Positions 33,898 through 41,775 of a stretch of 64,000 nt of DNA are shown here, one piece after another (the stretch's first letter is position 1; every line of letters starts with the position of its first letter). The stretch spans positions 12,903 to 76,902 of the forward strand of contig JANRKU010000051.1 in NCBI GenBank assembly GCA_033763335.1. The letters are read 5' to 3'. Under the pieces are notes generated by a model. It did no database searches. It was not told where the DNA came from and was given only the letters and a program-made list of their open reading frames with translations. Position numbers and translations under genes: made by a program. This stretch comes from GCA-2794515 sp033763335 (lineage in GTDB: Bacteria; Chloroflexota; Anaerolineae; Aggregatilineales; Phototrophicaceae).

Positions 33898-34554
33898 ATG
33901 AGAATAATACTTGAAGATGTAACTTTCAACGGCGACTTATCTATTGTTGATAGAATAGAAAAACCAAAAGTTCAGCTAAGTCTATCGAATCATGAATTTG
34001 AGTTTGGTAAAGTTTACCATCTCACATCAGAAAATCATTGGGATATGTGGGCATTAAGTCTATTAATTGGCGGGGCAATTGTAGAACAATCAGGTGTGTT
34101 TAAGATAGATGAACATATCTATTCTGCAGCTCAGCGCAGAAAAATATCATGGCTTGTACGTTATGAAGAGGTAAGGCGGTTTGGGCTGTTTACGCAAACT
34201 GTTAAAAACCAAGTTATTGCTGGAATTAAAAAAGGAAATCGCTATGGTTTATCTGAGCAAGACTTTATTCAACATTTTAAGTTGACACCGCAACGATATG
34301 TTCGATATTTACGACAACAAAGTGCAGAAGCATGGTCTTCTAGTTGCGTTATTGGATTAGCTCATGATAAACAAATTTTTTGTTTTCCACCATTAGAATA
34401 TGGAATGGGATCTCTAGAATTTGTCAAAATGCATGGTAAAAAGTGGTTTTTTGATATGCTAAAATTCATGAAATCTCTGAATTGCCTTATTTTATTGCCT
34501 TTGCCAATAGATATGGAAACAGGTGATTTTTGTGATGCAATTGTGAAAATTTAA
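33898..34554 (+). CDS. Putative immunity protein of the orphan toxin
   Basis: A 218-residue soluble protein of unknown family. The N-terminal half (IILEDVTFNGDLS, FGKVYHLTSENHWDMWALS) loosely recalls an ABC ATPase start but lacks a Walker A motif. AAGGA lies 7 bases before the ATG at 33898. It starts 20 bases after the orphan toxin stop and is AT-rich. The immunity role is inferred from position. Confidence 0.55.
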   Translation: MRIILEDVTFNGDLSIVDRIEKPKVQLSLSNHEFEFGKVYHLTSENHWDMWALSLLIGGAIVEQSGVFKIDEHIYSAAQRRKISWLVRYEEVRRFGLFTQTVKNQVIAGIKKGNRYGLSEQDFIQHFKLTPQRYVRYLRQQSAEAWSSSCVIGLAHDKQIFCFPPLEYGMGSLEFVKMHGKKWFFDMLKFMKSLNCLILLPLPIDMETGDFCDAIVKI

Positions 34555-34663
34555 GTCATTAAAATCGCATATTGTTTCGATATAAATCTCGGCAACTTTG
34601 TTGTAAACCCCTACTATAAGGGTGAATAACTAACAGGAACAGTTCGAATGGATAATAAATGAA

Positions 34664-34735
34664 ACCAAAAGCCTGTGGCTAAAAATGGCACTCCAAGTCG
34701 GCAAAACCATCCCCGAACCCGAATTGGTGCGCTAA
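34664..34735 (+). pseudogene. hicB 3'-end remnant
   Basis: The last 23 codons (TKSLWLKMALQVGKTIPEPE, then LVR and stop) match the end of the intact hicB at 35509-35742 at nearly every residue and most bases. Upstream there is no hicB sequence, so this is a broken second copy. The rest of 34555-34793 holds no visible gene. Confidence 0.8.
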
Positions 34736-34793
34736 TCCGCCAGCGCCGATCTCTACCAGATATAATTGGCTTCTAACTTGCTTCAACCTCTTC

Positions 34794-34937
34794 CTACAAG
34801 GTTACATTGCCATTGCTATCCATTTGCACAAGTTGTATCAATGCACTAAATCGCTTAAAATCCGCAATGTTCAGGGTGAATAATTTCGGGATACGATACA
34901 CCTGCATCGTCGCAACAATATTCGCATAATGGGTTTG
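34794..34937 (-). pseudogene. vapC C-terminal remnant (PIN domain toxin)
   Basis: 48 codons, including YANIVATMQVYRIPKLFTLN and IADFKRF, match the C-terminal third of PIN-domain toxins. The N-terminal two thirds with the first catalytic acids are missing; the remnant is joined directly to the stop of the antitoxin gene at 34939. The toxin is therefore dead while the antitoxin remains. Confidence 0.65.
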
Positions 34938-34938
34938 T

Positions 34939-35160
34939 TTATTCCCTATCGGGAATTGTTTCATCATCATAAAATTCTTCTCGGCGAATGAGCTCAACAC
35001 CCGGTTGCATACCCCCTAAATCAAGCGGTGGTAAATCAACGCGCTTCTGTTCAGAAGTCGGTTTTTCAACCAGTGTATCCACCAACAACTTAACCAACTC
35101 TTTGCGCTCTTCAGTGGTCAATTGAACAGCTCGCTCAAAAACTTCTGCCAGTGTCATCAT
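34939..35160 (-). CDS. Antitoxin-like protein left beside a vapC remnant
   Basis: A 73-residue acidic protein. The N-terminal helical part (TLAEVFERAVQLTTEERKEL) resembles small antitoxins of PIN toxin pairs; the C-terminal half is acidic and Pro-rich, as expected for a toxin-wrapping tail (DDETIPDRE). AAGGTG precedes the start at 35160. It is divergent from hicA. With its toxin truncated it is an orphan antitoxin that could still act on related toxins or on its own promoter. Confidence 0.6.
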   Translation of the reverse strand: MMTLAEVFERAVQLTTEERKELVKLLVDTLVEKPTSEQKRVDLPPLDLGGMQPGVELIRREEFYDDETIPDRE

Positions 35161-35182
35161 ACATTCACCTTTTTTATCCAGT

Positions 35183-35196
35183 ATAGCATATGCTAT
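35183..35196. promoter_or_regulatory. Palindrome between divergent antitoxin and hicA genes
   Basis: ATAGCATATGCTAT is a perfect 14-bp palindrome. A TATACT box for each direction lies nearby (35211-35216 on plus; 35180-35185 read on minus). It is a candidate operator for one of the antitoxins. Confidence 0.45.
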
Positions 35197-35222
35197 TCAC
35201 CAAAATCGACTATACTAGAGGT

Positions 35223-35525
35223 ATGAGTAAACGACAAAAACGGTTACAAAAACTCCGCCAAAACCCTAAGAATGTTTCCTTCGATGAGCTTCGTGTTGTC
35301 TTAGAAGATTTTGGATTTGAACTCGTCCGTTCAAATGGCAGTCATCATTCATTTAATGTCATCATTAATGGTGAACCCCGCCTTTTTGTTGTACCCTATA
35401 AACATCCTATCAAAGCGGTTTATGTTCGTGAAGCGCTTGACCTGATTGATAAAATCCAACAGGAACAAACCCAAACCACCCTTGAAGAGATACAAGAGGA
35501 TGATGAAGATGCAACCAACGACTAA
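35223..35525 (+). CDS. hicA: HicA family mRNA interferase toxin
   Basis: A 100-residue protein with the dsRNA-binding-like HicA fold: VSFDELRVVLEDFGFELVR, then the catalytic histidine in SNGSHHSF and the strand LFVVPYKHPIKAVYVREAL. An acidic tail of about 25 residues is unusual. I chose the ATG at 35223 because HicA homology starts there; the TATACT box at 35211-35216 is only 6 bases upstream, so the transcript may be leaderless. It overlaps hicB by 17 bases. HicA cleaves mRNA unless bound by HicB. Confidence 0.8.
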   Translation: MSKRQKRLQKLRQNPKNVSFDELRVVLEDFGFELVRSNGSHHSFNVIINGEPRLFVVPYKHPIKAVYVREALDLIDKIQQEQTQTTLEEIQEDDEDATND

Positions 35526-35742
35526 AGACCTAAATTACTTCTTATCACTACCCTACCCTATTGAACTCATTCCAGATGAAGATGGCTTCTGGTTTGCTCG
35601 GATTCCATTGCTAGAGGGTTGCATGACCAATGGGGATAGTCGTGAGGAAGCCTTGCGGATGATAGATGAAGCCAAAAGTCTGTGGTTAGAAACAGCACTC
35701 CAAGTCGGCAAAACCATCCCCGAACCCGAATTGGTACGCTAA
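35509..35742 (+). CDS. hicB: HicB family antitoxin
   Basis: A 77-residue antitoxin with the degraded RNase H-like HicB fold: LPYPIELIPDEDGFWFARIP, LEGCMTNGDSREEAL. It ends with LVR and lacks the C-terminal DNA-binding domain of longer HicB proteins, so autoregulation would need another factor. The ATG at 35509 has AGAGG 9 bases upstream, inside hicA. A remnant of its 3' end is at 34664-34735. Confidence 0.82.
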   Translation: MQPTTKDLNYFLSLPYPIELIPDEDGFWFARIPLLEGCMTNGDSREEALRMIDEAKSLWLETALQVGKTIPEPELVR

Positions 35743-35906
35743 TCCACCAGCACCCCCAACAACACACGGATGAACTCTGTCACCATCAATGGGGTCATCA
35801 TCGGCTCAGGATACTCCCGCCTCGCCTCATCCATCATATCCCGTAGGTTTTTGGTCACAGTCTGCGGGGTATCCGTCACCACGGGTCGGGTAGTATTTTG
35901 AATAGT
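35739..35906 (-). pseudogene. Possible C-terminal gene remnant
   Basis: The minus strand is open for about 55 codons up to a TAG that overlaps the hicB stop. It reads protein-like (TKNLRDMMDEARREYPEP, then MMTPLMVTEFIRV). No start or ribosome site is visible. It could be the tail of a gene cut off when the hicAB block was inserted. Weak evidence. Confidence 0.25.
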
Positions 35907-36149
35907 ATGGGTATTCCAATTGAACCTAAAATCTCTTCATCAAATCATAGTGATACTCTTAAGGAATTAAGACCATTATCTGAATATGAAATCAGAGAAT
36001 TTGTCACCTTTATTCTAAGTTATAGCAAAACCTTGAAAAGGCTGGCATACGACCTTACTCAAAACAATTACGACCTTGTGTCTTTTACCTACACAAGGTC
36101 GGAATTGGATTTACTGCAAGATGGAATTACAGATTGTGTTAAGATTTAA
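35907..36149 (+). CDS. Hypothetical small protein
   Basis: An 80-residue frame that I do not recognise. It is mostly helical (RPLSEYEIREFVTFILSYSK) with a mildly charged surface. No clear ribosome site. A perfect 11-bp hairpin (36071-36101) lies inside its last third. It is the last gene before the copA-side direct repeat. Confidence 0.4.
   Translation: MGIPIEPKISSSNHSDTLKELRPLSEYEIREFVTFILSYSKTLKRLAYDLTQNNYDLVSFTYTRSELDLLQDGITDCVKI
36071..36101. repeat. Perfect hairpin within small hypothetical gene
   Basis: CGACCTTGTGT (36071-36081) and ACACAAGGTCG (36091-36101) are perfect 11-base arms around a 9-base loop. No T run follows, so it is not a standard terminator. Confidence 0.6.
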
Positions 36150-36187
36150 CTTGTGGTGAAAATGTACTCAATATCGGAAATTTGTCG

Positions 36188-36222
36188 GTTATATCGCTCT
36201 TTTCCTCAATCGAAGTGAGTTG
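36188..36222. repeat. Direct repeat, right copy (copA 3' end)
   Basis: The last 35 bases of the copA coding end, including the stop codon, match 20656-20690 at 34 positions. The sole change converts AGA to AAA in the penultimate basic codon. Confidence 0.7.
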
Positions 36223-38684
36223 CTTACAACAAAGACAGAGGATGTCGCCATCGCACCTGCGGCAAGCATCGGCACGAGAAGCCCAATCATTGCAACGGGA
36301 ATTAGGACAATATTATAGACAAATGCCCAAAACAAATTCTGGTATATCGTCTTCATCGTTGCTTTACTAAGTGCCACAGCCCGCACCACCCCACGCAAAT
36401 CACCACTCATCAACGTGACATCGGCGGCTTCCATTGCTATATCGGTACCAGTACCAATGGCAATACCCACATGGGCTTGTGCCAGCGCAGGGGCATCATT
36501 AATGCCATCCCCCACCATCGCCACATACTGTCCATCAGTTTGAAGATTTTTAACGGTATTCGCTTTATCGGCAGGCAATACTTCTGCCAAAACACGAGTC
36601 ACACCCACTTCTTTGGCAATCGCATCGGCAGTCCGCTGGTTATCACCTGTAATCATCACGGTTTGGATACCCAAGCGTCCGAGTTGGCTGATAGCCTCTC
36701 CTGAGCCTGCCTTGACGATATCGGCAATTCCGATAACACCAGCAACCACATCATCTACAACCACGACCACCGCCGTTTGTGCTTGCAGTTGAATTTGGGT
36801 AATCATCGCGCTCGCATCTGCGGAAATTTCGGGAAGATATTTAGGACTTCCCACACGGATACGTTTTTCATCTACCAAGCCAACCACACCACGCCCAATA
36901 TCAGCAGAAAAATCTTGTGGTTGAACAAGGGTGATGCCTTTTTCATTGGCATGGCGGACAATGGCTTCGCCCAATGGATGTTCGCTGGCACGCTCAACAC
37001 TCGCGCCATAATACAAAACCTGTTCCGATGTAAATGGTGCTATCGGGATAATTTGGGTAACAGCAGGCTTGCCTTGCGTAATCGTACCCGTTTTATCAAA
37101 GGCAATCACTTTTAGGCGATGTGCGTTTTCGAGCGATTCGCTATTTTTGAATAAAATTCCCATCTCTGCCCCGCGCCCCGTCCCGACCATAATGGCAGTA
37201 GGTGTGGCGAGTCCCAATGCACAGGGACAGGCAATCACCAACACAGCAATGCTATGTAGCATAGCTTCGGTAAAATTGTTGCCGATAATCATCCAGCCAA
37301 TAAAGGTCAGTGTGGCGAGTACCAACACCACAGGCACAAATACGCCTGATACCGCATCGGCTACCCGTTGGATAGGGGCTTTAGACCCTTGTGCTTGTTC
37401 TACAAGGCGAATGATTTGCGCCAATGCTGTCTCTGAACCGACCTTTTGCGCTTCTATCACCAATCGTCCTTGTTTATTCACCGTTCCGCCGATAACAGGA
37501 TTACCGACTTGTTTGGTCACTGGCAACGATTCGCCTGTGAGCATAGATTCATCTACAGATGATTGCCCCTCAAAGACCACACCATCGGTTGGAATCCGTT
37601 CACCGGGGCGTACCAATAAATGGTCGTTTACCTGAATATCATCCACCGAAATTTCGACCTCATTCCCATCTCGCATCAGCAATGCTGTGCGTGGGGTGAG
37701 GTTCATCAACCGTTTAATCGCATCACTCGTGCGTCCCTTAGCACGCGCTTCGAGTAATTTTCCGAGTGTAATCAGGGTCAAGATAACCGCGCCAGATTCA
37801 AAATAGACATATCCACCAGATAGCCCTGCAATATTGAATACCGTCCCAATGAGGACAACAAGGCTATAGAGATAGGCGGCGCTAGACCCAATGGCAATCA
37901 GGGTATCCATATTGGTGGTACGATTTTTAGCGGCTTTCCACGCCCCACGAATATATTGCCACCCCAAATAAAAATGCACAGGAGTAGCCAATACCCAAAA
38001 GACAAAAATCCAGCCTGCCCACATCGTCCATTCAGGAGGCATCATATTGGTGGTGGTATTGGTCATCGCCATACCCCCCATAGAGGTGGTTGTCGTTGTC
38101 TCTACAGGGACGGTGACAGTCATCATCACCATGTCACGGGTCATGCTCAAAACGACCAATGGAATACTAAATAATGCGCCAATCCATACAAGGCGTTTTT
38201 GATGTTGGATTTCGGCATCACGGATAGCCCGTTCTGTATCTTCTGGACGGGCAGAATCGGTGGTATTAATCACACCATAGCCGACATTTTCCACCGCTTT
38301 GACCATATCAGAACGGCGTATGACATTGGGCAAATAAGTCACAGTGGCGCGTTCTGTCGCCAAATTGACATTGGCAGATAAAATCCCGCCTTGTTTCTTG
38401 AGCGCACGCTCCACATTTTTCACACATGAGGCACAGGTCATGCCTGTGATAGGCAAGTCTATGGTGGCTTGTGCCACCCCATATCCAGCCGAATCCACAC
38501 GGGAAATAAGACCTGTCATATCCACCAATGTGGGGTCAAATGTGATACTGGCGCGTTCTGTGGCGATATTGACATTAGCCACACTCACACCTTCAGTCTT
38601 GCTTAATGCCCGTTCCACATTTCGCGCACATGCGGCACATGTCATCCCTGTGATAGGCAATTCAATGGTTGCTTGTGTTGTCAT
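36189..38684 (-). CDS. copA: Copper-translocating P-type ATPase CopA
   Basis: An 831-residue P1B-1 ATPase. Two N-terminal metal-binding domains carry GMTCAACARN and GMTCASCVKN. Later blocks are the TGES actuator loop, the membrane CPCALGLATPTAIMVGTG site, DKTGTITQG with the phosphorylated Asp, MITGDNQRTA, and MVGDGINDAPALA. The final helices have YN (FVYNIVLIP) and M-x-x-S-S (GAMATSSVFVV), the Cu(I) determinants. A Thr/Met-rich insert (about residues 200-220) lies in the first extracytoplasmic loop. It exports Cu(I). It is the last gene of the copper operon and overlaps copZ by 4 bases (ATGA). The island begins right after its stop. Confidence 0.93.
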   Translation of the reverse strand: MTTQATIELPITGMTCAACARNVERALSKTEGVSVANVNIATERASITFDPTLVDMTGLISRVDSAGYGVAQATIDLPITGMTCASCVKNVERALKKQGGILSANVNLATERATVTYLPNVIRRSDMVKAVENVGYGVINTTDSARPEDTERAIRDAEIQHQKRLVWIGALFSIPLVVLSMTRDMVMMTVTVPVETTTTTSMGGMAMTNTTTNMMPPEWTMWAGWIFVFWVLATPVHFYLGWQYIRGAWKAAKNRTTNMDTLIAIGSSAAYLYSLVVLIGTVFNIAGLSGGYVYFESGAVILTLITLGKLLEARAKGRTSDAIKRLMNLTPRTALLMRDGNEVEISVDDIQVNDHLLVRPGERIPTDGVVFEGQSSVDESMLTGESLPVTKQVGNPVIGGTVNKQGRLVIEAQKVGSETALAQIIRLVEQAQGSKAPIQRVADAVSGVFVPVVLVLATLTFIGWMIIGNNFTEAMLHSIAVLVIACPCALGLATPTAIMVGTGRGAEMGILFKNSESLENAHRLKVIAFDKTGTITQGKPAVTQIIPIAPFTSEQVLYYGASVERASEHPLGEAIVRHANEKGITLVQPQDFSADIGRGVVGLVDEKRIRVGSPKYLPEISADASAMITQIQLQAQTAVVVVVDDVVAGVIGIADIVKAGSGEAISQLGRLGIQTVMITGDNQRTADAIAKEVGVTRVLAEVLPADKANTVKNLQTDGQYVAMVGDGINDAPALAQAHVGIAIGTGTDIAMEAADVTLMSGDLRGVVRAVALSKATMKTIYQNLFWAFVYNIVLIPVAMIGLLVPMLAAGAMATSSVFVVSNSLRLRKRAI

Positions 38685-38893
38685 TGTTGACTCACTTGAT
38701 AACCTAGTTTTTCAATAGTTGTGATAATTTGTTGTGGGGTGACGAGGGTTTCGTCATATTCCACTTGGGTGAGTTGCTTGGGAAAATTCACATCGGCTTT
38801 GAGGATGCCACGCAAATCTTCGAGTTCACCTTCAATATTCATGGCACATGATGAACAATGCATACCTGTTACTTTGAATTGTTGTTTAGTCAT
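38681..38893 (-). CDS. copZ: CopZ-like heavy-metal-associated domain protein
   Basis: A 70-residue single HMA domain with the metal site GMHCSSCAMN near residue 11 and the ferredoxin-like fold typical of Cu(I) chaperones. It would hand Cu(I) to CopA. It is placed between the SafE/cupredoxin gene and copA. Confidence 0.85.
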   Translation of the reverse strand: MTKQQFKVTGMHCSSCAMNIEGELEDLRGILKADVNFPKQLTQVEYDETLVTPQQIITTIEKLGYQVSQQ

Positions 38894-38906
38894 TTCCTTA
38901 CCTCCA

Positions 38907-39920
38907 TTATGAAATTTTAATCACGCCAGTATACATACCCATGCTACATGCAAACCGAATCTCACCCGCCTTTGCTGATGATGCAGGAATATCTATTGGT
39001 GTATTCCCATTCGTCGGGAGCATCATTTCTACTCCCAAACTCGGAATGGTAAATGCCAATTCACAGCCTTGTGCATTCTGCGTAATCATATTCAGGCGGA
39101 TGGGCATCCCTATTTGAGCAAGTAACACATTGGGCGTATAGCCGTTATAATCGGCTGTTAAGTAAAATTCTTGCCTGCCATCCACAATCGTAGCAGAGAC
39201 GGCAGGTGGGTCTGGATTAAGCATCGCCAATACAATCCGACTAGGAGAAATGGGCGAATCGAGCAAAACCAGCCCCGCATCAAACGCCAACAAACCGAGC
39301 AATAACACCAAAGTAGCTGTCACAACTGAAAAAACGGCTTGCATCCGTCCGCGCAACTGGGTCGCACCCAATCCGAGTACAAAAAATACAGGTGTTGTCC
39401 CCAATGTGAAGGCGGTCATAATCGCCATTCCTTCAAATGGGCTAGATGAGCTAATTGCCAAAATCATCATAGATTGGGTTATGCCACAAGGGATAAATAT
39501 CGTCATTGCGCCCAATATGGCAGGGGCAAATATTGTATCACTTTTGGCTTGAGCGCGAATTCTGCGCGTGATAAATTTTGGCGGTTTAATTTGCAAATAG
39601 CGAAAAATAGGATGCACATCTAAAAGGCTAAAGGCAGTGGCAATCATAAACAGACCAGCCAGCACTTGCATAATACCCTGAACAGTCGGCGTAATACGGA
39701 AGGCTGTGCCTAATCCACCAAGCAGGAATCCGAGTATGGCATAGGAGACCAATTTCGCCCCCAAAAATGCCCCAACAGGCAAGGCAGAATCGGCAAAGGT
39801 CAATTTACCCTCAGACATATCGCCTTGCGAGAGTGCAGTCATCAATAAACCGCCCTGCACCGCAAGGCATGTTAGCCCGCCAGTGGTTAATCCTGTGATA
39901 AAAACCAGTCCTAAGTCCAT
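38907..39920 (-). CDS. SafE/DsbD-like membrane protein fused to a cupredoxin-like domain
   Basis: A 337-residue protein. The N-terminal part has about six to seven membrane helices of the sulfite exporter TauE/SafE-like (DsbD_2) kind seen in copper clusters. From about residue 235 a cupredoxin-like domain follows, with the C-terminal ligand loop FACSMGMYTGVIKI. That loop keeps a Cys and two Met but the usual first His is not obvious. The ATG at 39920 has AAGAGGG at 6 bases; an earlier ATG at 39926 touches the ribosome site. It probably moves or delivers copper across the membrane together with CopZ and CopA. Confidence 0.75.
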   Translation of the reverse strand: MDLGLVFITGLTTGGLTCLAVQGGLLMTALSQGDMSEGKLTFADSALPVGAFLGAKLVSYAILGFLLGGLGTAFRITPTVQGIMQVLAGLFMIATAFSLLDVHPIFRYLQIKPPKFITRRIRAQAKSDTIFAPAILGAMTIFIPCGITQSMMILAISSSSPFEGMAIMTAFTLGTTPVFFVLGLGATQLRGRMQAVFSVVTATLVLLLGLLAFDAGLVLLDSPISPSRIVLAMLNPDPPAVSATIVDGRQEFYLTADYNGYTPNVLLAQIGMPIRLNMITQNAQGCELAFTIPSLGVEMMLPTNGNTPIDIPASSAKAGEIRFACSMGMYTGVIKIS

Positions 39921-39943
39921 GTGCATCCCTCTTAATGGTTAGC

Positions 39944-40537
39944 TTATGCGCTCAATTCAACAATGAGCGACTCCATATAATCAATTTCGGCGGTTTGTGC
40001 GCTGATAATGGCTTCTGCGAGGGTGATGAGGTCGGCATGTTCAGCGCGGAGCAAAATCCGTTCCGCCATGTGTAAGGCATCATCGTGATGGTCAATCATA
40101 GATTCCAGCCATGCAATTTCATACTCGACACCTTCTAACCGAGAAAGCCCCGCCATCATGCCCATCATCATTGGTGGGTCGGTATGTTGGGCGTTATTGC
40201 CGTGCATTCCACCCATATCATCTTGTGGCATCATCGGCATGGGGGTATATTCCACATCATACCAAGCCAATAGCCATGCCTGCATTTGAGCAATTTCGGC
40301 ACTTTGCGCGGTAATTACGGCTTCGCAAAGCGTAACCACCGATTCAGTTTGGGCTTTATTGAGACAATCCATCGCCATATCCAATGCCATTTGATGATGG
40401 TCAATCATTCCCTCCAAAAATCGAACTTCGGCGCGTCCTGCACGTCCATCAATGGGGGCATCGGCACTGACCGAGCCAATCATCAACACAAAGCTGATAG
40501 CTATTAGTATGCACCGAATAGCATATTTGATACGCAT
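39944..40537 (-). CDS. Exported DUF305 family protein
   Basis: A 197-residue exported protein: signal peptide 1-25 (ending GSVSADA), then two DUF305 helical units with MIDHHQMALDMA and MIDHHDDALHMAE. Between them lies a Met/His-rich linker (MPMMPQDDMGGMHGNNAQHT). DUF305 proteins are ferritin-like helical bundles found in copper and metal resistance loci; the His/Met content suggests extracellular Cu binding. It follows the MerR gene by 30 bases and precedes the SafE fusion. Confidence 0.82.
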   Translation of the reverse strand: MRIKYAIRCILIAISFVLMIGSVSADAPIDGRAGRAEVRFLEGMIDHHQMALDMAMDCLNKAQTESVVTLCEAVITAQSAEIAQMQAWLLAWYDVEYTPMPMMPQDDMGGMHGNNAQHTDPPMMMGMMAGLSRLEGVEYEIAWLESMIDHHDDALHMAERILLRAEHADLITLAEAIISAQTAEIDYMESLIVELSA

Positions 40538-40567
40538 AACATATCTCCTTAATTTGGGTGATAAAAC

Positions 40568-40987
40568 TCACATTTGCACATCATCATGTGCCAAATGGTC
40601 TAAAATAGGACATTCTTCAATAGGGTCTGTACCGCCGGGACAAGCATTGACCAAATCATCTAATAGCGATTTCATCATTTGCAAGGCGTGGATTTTTTGC
40701 TCAAGCGCAATCATTTTCTCTTGTGCCAATTGACGCACAGGCTCACAAGTGGCATCTTCGGCATATTTAAGGCTCAATAACAAGCGAATTTCTTCCAACG
40801 AAAACCCCACTGATTGCGCCCGTTTGATGAAATGCACCCGTTCTACACTATCGTTATCGAATAACCGATAATTCGATTCTGACCGTGCAGGAATAGGAAT
40901 AAGACCATTCTGCTCATAATAGCGAATAGTCTCTGGGTGTACCCCACTCGATTTTGCCAATTTTCCGCGTGTCAATTTTTCCATCAT
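40568..40987 (-). CDS. MerR family metal-responsive regulator
   Basis: A 139-residue regulator and first gene of the copper operon. The N-terminal winged helix (KLAKSSGVHPETIRYYEQNG) and a long dimer helix are typical. Its three cysteines at 81, 116 and 126 (ATCEPV, NACPGG, EECPIL) have the spacing of the Hg(II)/Pb(II)-type MerR proteins (Cys82/117/126 in MerR), not the two-Cys loop of CueR. The ribosome site AGGAG precedes the start. The promoter upstream has a long spacer suited to MerR-type activation. Sensed metal is uncertain: copper by context, a soft divalent metal by cysteine pattern. Confidence 0.85.
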   Translation of the reverse strand: MMEKLTRGKLAKSSGVHPETIRYYEQNGLIPIPARSESNYRLFDNDSVERVHFIKRAQSVGFSLEEIRLLLSLKYAEDATCEPVRQLAQEKMIALEQKIHALQMMKSLLDDLVNACPGGTDPIEECPILDHLAHDDVQM

Positions 40988-41028
40988 ACCGCACTCCTCT
41001 TGGTGATTAGCCTGTTGTTATAAACAAG

Positions 41029-41058
41029 CATATACCCTGTAGTACAGTACAATGTCAA
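41029..41058 (-). promoter_or_regulatory. MerR-type promoter of the copper operon
   Basis: Read on the minus strand, TTGACA (41058-41053) and a TATATG box (41034-41029) are separated by 18 bases, longer than normal. The spacer includes the dyad CTGTA-C-TACAG. Over-long spacers with a central dyad are the mark of promoters remodelled by MerR proteins. Confidence 0.6.
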
Positions 41059-41088
41059 GAGGGGAAAATTGATTTTTAAGAAATTGGT

Positions 41089-41751
41089 CTACTCTGCCGT
41101 GAATCCATTCTTCTTATGGGTGCTATCACAGAAGGGTTTTTTGCCAGACCCACCACAGCGACACAACCATGTTTTATTCCCACGAAATAGGGTCTCGCCA
41201 CCACTGCCGATAATCTCAAAATTACCTTGTACCTCTAACGGTCCGTTGGCATGGGCAATAATGGTGAGTTTTCCGCCTTTTTCGTGGTCGCCCTCTCTGA
41301 TGATAGGCGCGGTCTCAATGGCTTCAAAACCACTCTCGTTATGGGAATTATCACAAAATGGCTTATTTTTAGATGCCCCACATCGGCATAATGCCACCCG
41401 TGTTTCATGTGGAATATCCAGATTCGTCCCCTGAATGGCTAAATCACCGCGAATTTCAAGCGCCCCATTATGCTGTATACGAATTGTATTCTCGCCTGCG
41501 GGAATTTCTTTTACCCCGTCTTTACGGTCATAATGCAATGCACCCGATGGGCATAATTCGATGGTGGCGACAATTTTTTCCACCGATGCCGCATTTGGAT
41601 TCACCCATGGGCGTTTTTCAATATCAAAAACTTCTGATAGACGTGTGGCACAAAATTTGGCATGAATACAGCGCCTAAAATTATAGGTCACATCCACTTC
41701 TTCGCCTTCATACCGATGTTCTCTTCCAGCACCCGTAGATTTTTCACTCAT
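41089..41751 (-). CDS. Fe-S protein with Fer4_19 and two CDGSH domains
   Basis: A 220-residue protein. The N-terminal divergent [4Fe-4S] mono-cluster domain has YNFRRCIHAKFC and ELCPSGAL. Two CDGSH [2Fe-2S] domains follow, CRCGASKNKPFCDNSH (about residue 122) and CRCGGSGKKPFCDSTH (about residue 198); each has the three-Cys-one-His ligand set of mitoNEET. The ATG at 41751 has GGGAG 8 bases upstream. The protein is probably a cytosolic redox or cluster-transfer factor. It is divergent in function from, but on the same strand as, the copper operon downstream. Confidence 0.85.
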   Translation of the reverse strand: MSEKSTGAGREHRYEGEEVDVTYNFRRCIHAKFCATRLSEVFDIEKRPWVNPNAASVEKIVATIELCPSGALHYDRKDGVKEIPAGENTIRIQHNGALEIRGDLAIQGTNLDIPHETRVALCRCGASKNKPFCDNSHNESGFEAIETAPIIREGDHEKGGKLTIIAHANGPLEVQGNFEIIGSGGETLFRGNKTWLCRCGGSGKKPFCDSTHKKNGFTAE

Positions 41752-41775
41752 AACAATTTCTCCCATTAAACAACG

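Noticed and set aside
33898..34200. ABC ATPase identity for the second immunity-like gene
   Set aside because: The start loosely resembles an ABC domain but there is no Walker A, signature or Walker B motif.
20600..36200. Search for integrase, transposase or phage structural genes in the island
   Set aside because: No such gene or fragment was recognised, so I do not call it a prophage, ICE or transposon.
37069..37635. 188-codon plus-strand frame inside copA
   Set aside because: It lies wholly within the conserved CopA coding region on the other strand and has low-complexity Ser/Thr/Pro content.
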